Origin: Nocardia higoensis NBRC 100133
GTDB taxonomy: Bacteria; Actinomycetota; Actinomycetes; Mycobacteriales; Mycobacteriaceae
Direction: 5' to 3'
Assembly (NCBI RefSeq): GCF_000308595.1
Contig: NZ_BAGA01000086.1
Location: forward strand, 1-58,843
DNA: 58,843 nt
A program made the translations under genes and the position numbers. A model generated the notes under the pieces. That model was not told the DNA's origin, did no database searches, and saw only the letters and a list, made by a program, of their open reading frames with translations. Shown here piece after piece: positions 53,440-58,843 of this stretch. Within the stretch, counting starts at the first letter, position 1; every line of letters begins with the position of its first letter.

Positions 53440-54614
53440 GACGCCTCCGTCTCCGGTTCGAACGCGTATCCGTAGTCGGGCACCCCGGAGCGCACCGCCA
53501 CCCGCCGCAACACCATCCGGCCCCGGTCACCGATCCCGACCGCGCCCGGGTCCGCGCCGGTGACCCGTGCCAGCGCCCGCACTCCCACGTCGTCCAGTTC
53601 GACGAGGACGAGTGAATACGGAGTCTTCAATCCGGGCACCGGGATTCGCACCGTCGTGGTGGTGTACACGGTGCCGGTGCGCGGCAGCGGCACCAGGTTG
53701 TAGCCGGTACTCAGCGTGCCGTCCTCGGCCAGGCGATAGCGCGGCGGAAAGTCCAGCTCCTCGCGGCCCTCGTGACGCCCCGCCTCCCAGCGGACCTTGG
53801 CCTCGAAAGCACGATCGTAGGCCGCCAGCGAGATCGGCAGGTCGGCGGCGGGAAGGAAGTCCCCCTCCGGGAGCGGACGCGCGGGCGGTTCCACCCGGCG
53901 CACCTCGACCGGCCCGGGCACCACCGAGATCCCTGACAGATTCGCCTGTTCCACGCCCACCAGCAGCCCCGCCGCGCCCCACTCCGACATCGACGCCAGG
54001 GCGAACAGGCCCGCACTCGCACCGAGGGTCGGCAGCCGTGGCGGTTCGCTACGGCACAGGCCCGCGGCCTGCTTCTCGTCCACCCCCGCCACCGCGACCG
54101 GGGTGTCCACCCAGGCCGCCGACAGAGAAGCCACCAGCCCGCGTTCGCGCAGCAGCCGCGGATCGCCGTAGTCGTGCACCGCGCCCACCGCGTTGCGGGT
54201 CCGCACCGGCAGGCTGCGCGTCACCCTGGCCGCCGTGCGGACCTGCGCCCCACCGTGATCGCTGACGTAAGCCGCCGCCGCGCCCGCGGGCTCGGTGTCG
54301 ACGCCGATCACCAGCGTGCGCGGGCGCGCCGAACTCAGCGCGTCGAGCGCCGCGGGCGCGCCACCGAGCCGTTCGATCACCTCCAGCTCGGGATCCAGTC
54401 CGAGCCCGGCCAGCAGGACAGCGGCATTGCTGCTCTCCGTCAGCGGCAGATCCCGGCTGACCAGCACCACCCGCTCGACCGGCTCACCGGCCGCCACCGC
54501 CGCTCGGCCCGCCTGCACCGCGAGGGTGACCGCGTCCTCGTCGTCGCCGAGCACCCGGCTGCGCGCACTGCCCCAGCACGGCAGATAGGTTCCCATCGAG
54601 ATCACGCACGGCAT
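53436..54614 (-). CDS. HMG-CoA-synthase-like/DUF35 OB-fold fusion protein
   Basis: 392 residues. The N-terminal two thirds resemble a degenerate ketosynthase/HMG-CoA-synthase fold (GTYLPCWGSARSRVLGDDEDAVTLAVQAGRAAVAAG, DLPLTESSNAAVLLAGLGL). The C-terminal 120 residues (about 270-390) are a DUF35-type OB fold (TGTVYTTTTVRIPVPG...PYSLVLVELDDVGVRALARVTG). The usual zinc-ribbon Cys quartet is absent. DUF35 proteins partner thiolases; this one is translationally coupled to the thiolase gene. Confidence 0.75.
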   Translation of the reverse strand: MPCVISMGTYLPCWGSARSRVLGDDEDAVTLAVQAGRAAVAAGEPVERVVLVSRDLPLTESSNAAVLLAGLGLDPELEVIERLGGAPAALDALSSARPRTLVIGVDTEPAGAAAAYVSDHGGAQVRTAARVTRSLPVRTRNAVGAVHDYGDPRLLRERGLVASLSAAWVDTPVAVAGVDEKQAAGLCRSEPPRLPTLGASAGLFALASMSEWGAAGLLVGVEQANLSGISVVPGPVEVRRVEPPARPLPEGDFLPAADLPISLAAYDRAFEAKVRWEAGRHEGREELDFPPRYRLAEDGTLSTGYNLVPLPRTGTVYTTTTVRIPVPGLKTPYSLVLVELDDVGVRALARVTGADPGAVGIGDRGRMVLRRVAVRSGVPDYGYAFEPETEAS

Positions 54615-54643
54615 GGCCGCCTCCTGTCCTCGCCCGGTCCGCC

Positions 54644-56110
54644 TCAGCCGACGACTTCGGCGAGCGTCTTGGATTCGAGGAACTCCTCGAGCCCGGCCCG
54701 GCCCATCTCCCGGCCGATGCCGGACTGCTTGTAGCCGCCGAAGGGCGCGTCGGGGTGGAAGTAGTTGCCGCCGTTGATGCTGAACGTGCCGGTGCGGATG
54801 CGCCGGGCCACCGACCTGGCGCGCTCGGCGTCGGCACCGAACACTCCGCCGGAGAGTCCGTAGATCGAGTTGTTGGCGATGCGCACCGCGTCGTCCACGT
54901 CGTCGTAGGGGATCATCGCCAGTACCGGCCCGAAGACCTCTTCCTGCGCGATCTCGCTGTCGGGGTCGACATTCGCCAGCAGCGTCGGGGTGTAGAAGAA
55001 GCCCGGGTCGATCTTCTCGCCGCCGGTGACCAGCGTCGCGCCATCGGCGACCGCCCGGCGCACGAGTGCGTCGACCTTGTCGCGCTGCCGCTCGCTGATC
55101 AGCGGGCCCATGTAGGTCTTGGGATCGCCCGGATCACCGTAGGAGACGTGCGCGAAGTTCGCCGCGACGAGCGCGGCGATCTCGTCGTGATCGGCGCGCG
55201 GCACCAGCAGCCGAGTGGTGAGGGCACAGCCCTGACCGGCGTGGGTCACCACGCTGAACGCCGCGAACTGCGCGGAGGTCCGGTAGTCGGCGTCGTCGAG
55301 CAGGATCAGCGCGGACTTGCCGCCGAGTTCCAGGAACACCCTCTTCAGGCTCTGCCCGGCCGCCGCCATGATCTGCTTGCCGACCGGCGTCGAGCCGGTG
55401 AACGACACGACGTCGACATCGGGATGGGTGGTCATCCGCCTGCCGGTCGCCACATCCGAGGATGCCAGCACGTTCACCACGCCCGCGGGGATATCGGTGT
55501 GCTCGGCGATGATCTCGCCCAGCGCGAGCGTCGACAGCGGCGTGTCGGGAGCACCCTTGAGCACCACCGTGCAGCCGGCCGCCAGTGCCGGGGCGAGCTT
55601 CGCCAGCGCCAGCTGATGCGGATAGTTGTAGGCCGAGATCGCCGCGACCACGCCCGCGGCCTCCTTCTCCACCCAGCGCTGATGCTTCTGCCCGCGAATC
55701 TCCACCGGGCCGAGATCCTCGCTCCACTCGTAGCCTTCGAGCAGCTCGGCGTAGTACCGGACGATCTCGAACGGCGTCTCCAGCTGATTGCCGTGGGTGA
55801 GGATCCGGGTCGCGCCGACCTCGGCGATGGTCAGTTCGCGCAGTTCCTCGACGTTGTCGCGCAAGGCTTTGTAGAGCTGCTGCAGGCAGCGTGCTCGCAG
55901 GGCGTGATCACGCGACCAGCCGGTGCTGTCGAACGCACGCCTGGCGGCAGCGACGGCGGAATCCACTTCGGCGACACCGGCTTCCGGTGCGTAGCCGTAC
56001 ACCTCGCCGGTGGCGGGGTTGATCGAGGCCAGCGTCGCACCGGTTTCCACCAGCCGGCCGTCGATCAGCAGCCGCCGTGCCACCGCTACCGCCCGTTCCT
56101 GCGTCGACAT
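54644..56110 (-). CDS. NAD(P)-dependent aldehyde dehydrogenase
   Basis: 488 residues, full length for the family. Motifs: AISAYNYPHQLALAKLAPALAAGCTVVLKGAP, FTGSTPVGKQI, the catalytic Glu in FLELGGKSALI and catalytic Cys in HAGQGCALTTRLLV, then EEVFGPVLAMIPY. It oxidises an aldehyde to a carboxylic acid in the cytoplasm. It heads the minus-strand operon with the DUF35-like, thiolase and SDR genes, and lies next to operator-like repeats shared with the 30-kb locus. Confidence 0.92.
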   Translation of the reverse strand: MSTQERAVAVARRLLIDGRLVETGATLASINPATGEVYGYAPEAGVAEVDSAVAAARRAFDSTGWSRDHALRARCLQQLYKALRDNVEELRELTIAEVGATRILTHGNQLETPFEIVRYYAELLEGYEWSEDLGPVEIRGQKHQRWVEKEAAGVVAAISAYNYPHQLALAKLAPALAAGCTVVLKGAPDTPLSTLALGEIIAEHTDIPAGVVNVLASSDVATGRRMTTHPDVDVVSFTGSTPVGKQIMAAAGQSLKRVFLELGGKSALILLDDADYRTSAQFAAFSVVTHAGQGCALTTRLLVPRADHDEIAALVAANFAHVSYGDPGDPKTYMGPLISERQRDKVDALVRRAVADGATLVTGGEKIDPGFFYTPTLLANVDPDSEIAQEEVFGPVLAMIPYDDVDDAVRIANNSIYGLSGGVFGADAERARSVARRIRTGTFSINGGNYFHPDAPFGGYKQSGIGREMGRAGLEEFLESKTLAEVVG

Positions 56111-56138
56111 CCCGTCTCCCTCGCCTCATGGAAATTAC

Positions 56139-56159
56139 ATTCTCGATTTCGGAGAATGC
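56139..56159. promoter_or_regulatory. Operator-like inverted repeat (site C)
   Basis: CATTCTC (56139-56145) and GAGAATG (56153-56159) are perfect 7-bp arms around a 7-bp spacer. This is the same ATTCTC-N7-GAGAAT layout as the site at 30229-30257. It is about 30 bp upstream of the aldehyde dehydrogenase start. Confidence 0.65.
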
Positions 56160-56253
56160 TACCTTTACGCACGGCGCCGGGCATCGTCAATCCCGAATCC
56201 GACGATCCGCCGACCCGCCGCGCGCCCACATCTCTTGCATCCTGCAATCGTAT

Positions 56254-56268
56254 GAGAGTACGGTTCTC
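56254..56268. promoter_or_regulatory. Operator-like inverted repeat (site D)
   Basis: GAGAGTACGGTTCTC matches site B (31870-31884) at 13 of 15 positions and is likewise followed by TCA. It is upstream of the divergent SDR gene, suggesting the same regulator controls both directions here. Confidence 0.6.
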
Positions 56269-56339
56269 TCATTCCGCAAATAGTGTTCTTGCGAGCGAAC
56301 GCGGCCGGGCTGTCGTCGGCCGGAGAGGGGATCCCCGCC

Positions 56340-57047
56340 GTGAAAACCGCACTGGTCACCGGAGGCGCGTCCGGCATCGGACTCGGCATCGCCCAACGCC
56401 TGCGCAGCGACGGATATCACGTCGCCACACTGGATCTCGCGCCGCCGTCGGAGGAAGAGTTCGCCTACCGCGCCGACGTCTCGGACCCGGAGCAGGTCGC
56501 CGCCGCGCTCGAGTCGGTGCGCGCCGCGCTCGGTCCGGTCACGGTGCTGGTCAACGCGGCGGGCGTCGACGGCTTCAAGCGCTTCGCGAACATCGACTAC
56601 ACCGAATGGCGCCGGGTCATCGACGTCAATCTCGACGGCGTGTTCCACACCATCCAGGCGGTCCTGCCGGACATGCTGGCCGCCGAGTGGGGCCGCATCG
56701 TCAATATCTCCTCGTCGAGCACGCACTCCGGCCAGCCGTTCATGTCGCACTATGTCGCGGCCAAGTCGGCGGTCAACGGACTCACCAAATCGCTTGCGCT
56801 GGAACTGGGCCCGTCGGGCATCACCGTCAACGCGGTGCCGCCGGGCTTCATCGACACCCCGATGCTGCGCCGCTCCGAGCAGGCCCGCAAGCTCGGCGGC
56901 TCGGTCGAGGACCACATCCAGCGCACCCCCGTGCGCCGCATCGGCAGGCCGGAGGACATCGCCGCCGCGTGCGCGTTCCTCATCTCCGAGGAGGCCGGCT
57001 ACATCACCGGCCAGATCCTCGGCGTCAACGGCGGACGCAACACCTGA
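56340..57047 (+). CDS. SDR-family oxidoreductase
   Basis: 235 residues from the GTG at 56340, preceded by GAGAGGGG; an ATG at 56283 is less likely. Motifs: VTGGASGIGLGIAQRL, VNAAGVDG, the catalytic set SSSSTHSGQPFMSHYVAAKSA (Ser, Tyr and Lys all present) and VPPGFIDTPM. This is a classical SDR interconverting an alcohol and ketone, possibly a 3-hydroxyacyl-CoA-type substrate. It starts a plus-strand operon with the ferredoxin and DUF35-thiolase genes. Confidence 0.88.
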   Translation: MKTALVTGGASGIGLGIAQRLRSDGYHVATLDLAPPSEEEFAYRADVSDPEQVAAALESVRAALGPVTVLVNAAGVDGFKRFANIDYTEWRRVIDVNLDGVFHTIQAVLPDMLAAEWGRIVNISSSSTHSGQPFMSHYVAAKSAVNGLTKSLALELGPSGITVNAVPPGFIDTPMLRRSEQARKLGGSVEDHIQRTPVRRIGRPEDIAAACAFLISEEAGYITGQILGVNGGRNT

Positions 57048-57092
57048 CCCGGCTCGCGCCGTCCGACATCACCCCCCGCCAGAGGAGCCATC

Positions 57093-57287
57093 GTGAAGGT
57101 CCACGTCGACCAGAGCCGCTGCCAGGGTCACACCCTGTGCGCGATGATCGCCCCGAAGCTGTTCGAACTCAGCGACATCGACGGACACTCGACCCCGGTG
57201 CACGAGGACGTGCCCGAGGACCAGCGCGAGCAGGCGCGCGAAGCCGCGCACTCCTGCCCCGAACGCGCCGTCACCATCACCGAGTAG
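57093..57287 (+). CDS. 3Fe-4S ferredoxin
   Basis: 64 residues. CQGHTLC near the N-terminus and CPERAV near the C-terminus give the three-cysteine 3Fe-4S pattern (CxxHxxC...CP) common in actinobacterial P450 partners. The start is a GTG with AGGAG upstream. No P450 lies next to it in the window; the partner may be beyond the right edge or one of the two P450s here. Confidence 0.9.
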   Translation: MKVHVDQSRCQGHTLCAMIAPKLFELSDIDGHSTPVHEDVPEDQREQAREAAHSCPERAVTITE

Positions 57288-57296
57288 AGGTGCCCG

Positions 57297-58843
57297 ATGT
57301 CCCGAGCCGACAAGCCGGAACCCGGCAGGCCGCTACCGCAACTGTCCCTGGACACCGAGTTCTTCTGGACCTCGGGCGCCGACGGGCGACTGCGCGTGCA
57401 GTGCTGCCGTGCGTGCGATGCGCTGATCCACCCGCCACAGCCGATCTGCCGCTACTGCCGTAGTCACGACCTCGGCATTCGTGCGCTCTCGGGCGAGGCG
57501 ACGCTGGCGGGTTTCACCGTCAACCACCGCTTCGCCCTCCCCGGCCTGCCACCGCCGTACGTGGTGGCACAGGTGGCGCTGGTGGAGGATCCGCGAGTCC
57601 GGTTGACCACCAACATCATCGACGCCGCCCCGGACGCCCTGGCGCTGGGCATGCGACTCGAGGTGGTTTTCCAGCAGGAGGACGACGTCTGGCTGCCGCT
57701 GTTCCGGCCGACCGCCGAACAGCCCGAGCCCGCGGCCCTGCCGATCGACGAGATCGCGCCCGAGCGCTTCGGCGAATACGTGCGCCCGATGGTGCGGCAG
57801 AAGAAGTTCGAGGACGACGTCGCGCTCACCGGCATCGGCATGTCCAGGCTCGGCCGCAGGCTCATGGTCCCCCCGCTGGAGCTGACAGTGGAGGCGTGCG
57901 AGCGCGCGGTCGCCGACGCCGGCCTGACGATGGATCAGATCGACGGTCTGTCCTCCTATCCCGGCGGCGGCAATATCGGCGGCTTCGGCGAGGGCGGCAT
58001 CGGCGCCCTCGAAGCCGCCCTCGACATCCGGCCCACCTGGTACAACGGCGGTATCGAGACCTTCGGCCCCGGCGGCTCGGTCATCGCCGCCATGCTGGCC
58101 GTCTCGGCCGGATTGGCCCGCCACGTCCTGTGTTTCCGCACGCTGTGGGAATCGACCTTCGCCGAGATGATGAAATCCGGGCGCATCACGCCCTCCGGCG
58201 GGCGCACCACCAACTGGATGCACCCCTTCGGCGCGACCTCGGCCGCCCACACCCTGGCCCAGAACGCGCAACGGCACTTCCACCGCTACGGCACCACCCG
58301 CGAAACACTCGGCTGGATCGCGCTGAACCAGCGCGCCAACGCCGCCCTGAATCCGACCGCGATCTATCGCGACCCGATGACCATGCGGGACTACCTCGAC
58401 GCCCGCCCGATCACCACCCCCTTCGGCCTCTACGACTGCGATGTCCCCTGCGACGGCGCGATCGCGGTGATCGTCTCCGCCGTCGACACCGTCGACGACC
58501 TGGCACAGCCGCCGATCCTCGTCGAGGCCGCGGGCACGCAGATCATCGAGCGCATCGAATGGGACCAGAGCACCCTGACCCACGAACCGCAGGTCCTCGG
58601 CCCGGCCGCGCACCTGTGGTCGCGCACCACCCTGCGCCCCGAGGACGTCGACGTCGCCGAACTCTACGACGGCTTCACCTTCAACTGCCTGTCCTGGATC
58701 GAGGCGCTCGGCTTCTGCAAGATCGGCGAGGCCAAGGATTTCCTCGACGGCGGCCACAACATCGCCCGCGACGGACTGATCCCGATCAACACCCACGGCG
58801 GGCAGCTCTCCCACGGCCGCACCCACGGCATGGGCCTGCTGCA
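57297..58843 (+). CDS. DUF35-thiolase fusion (Ltp2-like aldolase), 3' truncated
   Basis: The frame is open from the ATG at 57297 to the window end (515 codons). Residues about 30-140 are a DUF35 zinc-ribbon/OB-fold: CRACDALIHPPQPICRYC, then the OB strands. Residues from about 180 are a thiolase-fold domain. The usual nucleophilic Cys is missing (NGGIETFGPGGSVIAAM), and the C-terminal motifs AELYDGFTFNCLSWIEALGF and NTHGGQLSHGRTHGM replace those of true thiolases. This matches Ltp2-type retro-aldolases, which work with a separate DUF35 partner in steroid side-chain degradation; here the two are one polypeptide. Confidence 0.85.
   Translation, partial: MSRADKPEPGRPLPQLSLDTEFFWTSGADGRLRVQCCRACDALIHPPQPICRYCRSHDLGIRALSGEATLAGFTVNHRFALPGLPPPYVVAQVALVEDPRVRLTTNIIDAAPDALALGMRLEVVFQQEDDVWLPLFRPTAEQPEPAALPIDEIAPERFGEYVRPMVRQKKFEDDVALTGIGMSRLGRRLMVPPLELTVEACERAVADAGLTMDQIDGLSSYPGGGNIGGFGEGGIGALEAALDIRPTWYNGGIETFGPGGSVIAAMLAVSAGLARHVLCFRTLWESTFAEMMKSGRITPSGGRTTNWMHPFGATSAAHTLAQNAQRHFHRYGTTRETLGWIALNQRANAALNPTAIYRDPMTMRDYLDARPITTPFGLYDCDVPCDGAIAVIVSAVDTVDDLAQPPILVEAAGTQIIERIEWDQSTLTHEPQVLGPAAHLWSRTTLRPEDVDVAELYDGFTFNCLSWIEALGFCKIGEAKDFLDGGHNIARDGLIPINTHGGQLSHGRTHGMGLL

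Noticed and set aside
54755..57463. 902-residue plus-strand frame
   Set aside because: It runs antisense to the aldehyde dehydrogenase and out of frame through the SDR and ferredoxin, all of which have clear motifs; its composition is that of a high-GC shadow frame.

Overview
The window is GC-rich actinobacterial DNA, most likely Nocardia or a close mycolate-containing relative. Pointers are a complete yrbE/mce lipid-transport operon, mycofactocin genes, an EspR-like regulator, a MAB_1171c-type membrane protein and a Wadjet-like SMC ATPase of the TIGR02680 type. No rRNA, tRNA, CRISPR array, integrase or insertion sequence was seen.

Layout. 0-6.9 kb: 3' part of a TIGR02680/JetC-like SMC ATPase, a secreted M15 peptidase, cutA, class I fumarase and a MarR regulator. 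7-9.7 kb: mycofactocin genes mftE-mftD divergent from mftR, but no mftA, B, C or F. 9.7-14.5 kb: a stressosome operon (rsbR, rsbS, rsbT, an RsbX-like phosphatase, and an RsbU-like protein fused to a kinase domain) behind a SigF/SigB-type promoter. 14.5-17 kb: msrA, a WYL regulator divergent from a DinB-like protein across a clear operator, and a small membrane protein. 17-27.8 kb: one minus-strand operon, yrbEA-yrbEB-mceABCDEF, an Mce-associated protein and a P450.

29.5-34.5 kb and 51.4-58.8 kb hold two blocks of CoA-thioester catabolism genes: acyl-CoA ligases, enoyl-CoA hydratase, amidohydrolase, SDRs, thiolase, aldehyde dehydrogenase, a ferredoxin and a DUF35-thiolase fusion. Related GAGAAT/ATTCTC inverted repeats lie at the start regions of both blocks, suggesting one shared regulator.

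Between them (34.5-51.1 kb) lies what looks like an undescribed biosynthetic cluster. Ten tightly packed minus-strand genes encode polyprenyl diphosphate synthase, a geranylgeranyl-reductase/MenJ-like flavoprotein, a PLP aminotransferase, a UbiA prenyltransferase, a P450, an O-methyltransferase, a DUF6875-like protein, an ABC exporter pair and a DXS. Next to them are an EspR-like regulator, an FAD hydroxylase, a SnoaL-like protein, a MAB_1171c-like membrane protein and an ImmA/IrrE-type protease. The half-site TGCCACAGCATA occurs as a tandem pair before the main operon and as a perfect inverted pair before the hydroxylase/SnoaL genes, marking a cluster-specific operator. The inferred product is an exported prenylated aromatic or quinone-like compound with a partly reduced isoprenoid tail.
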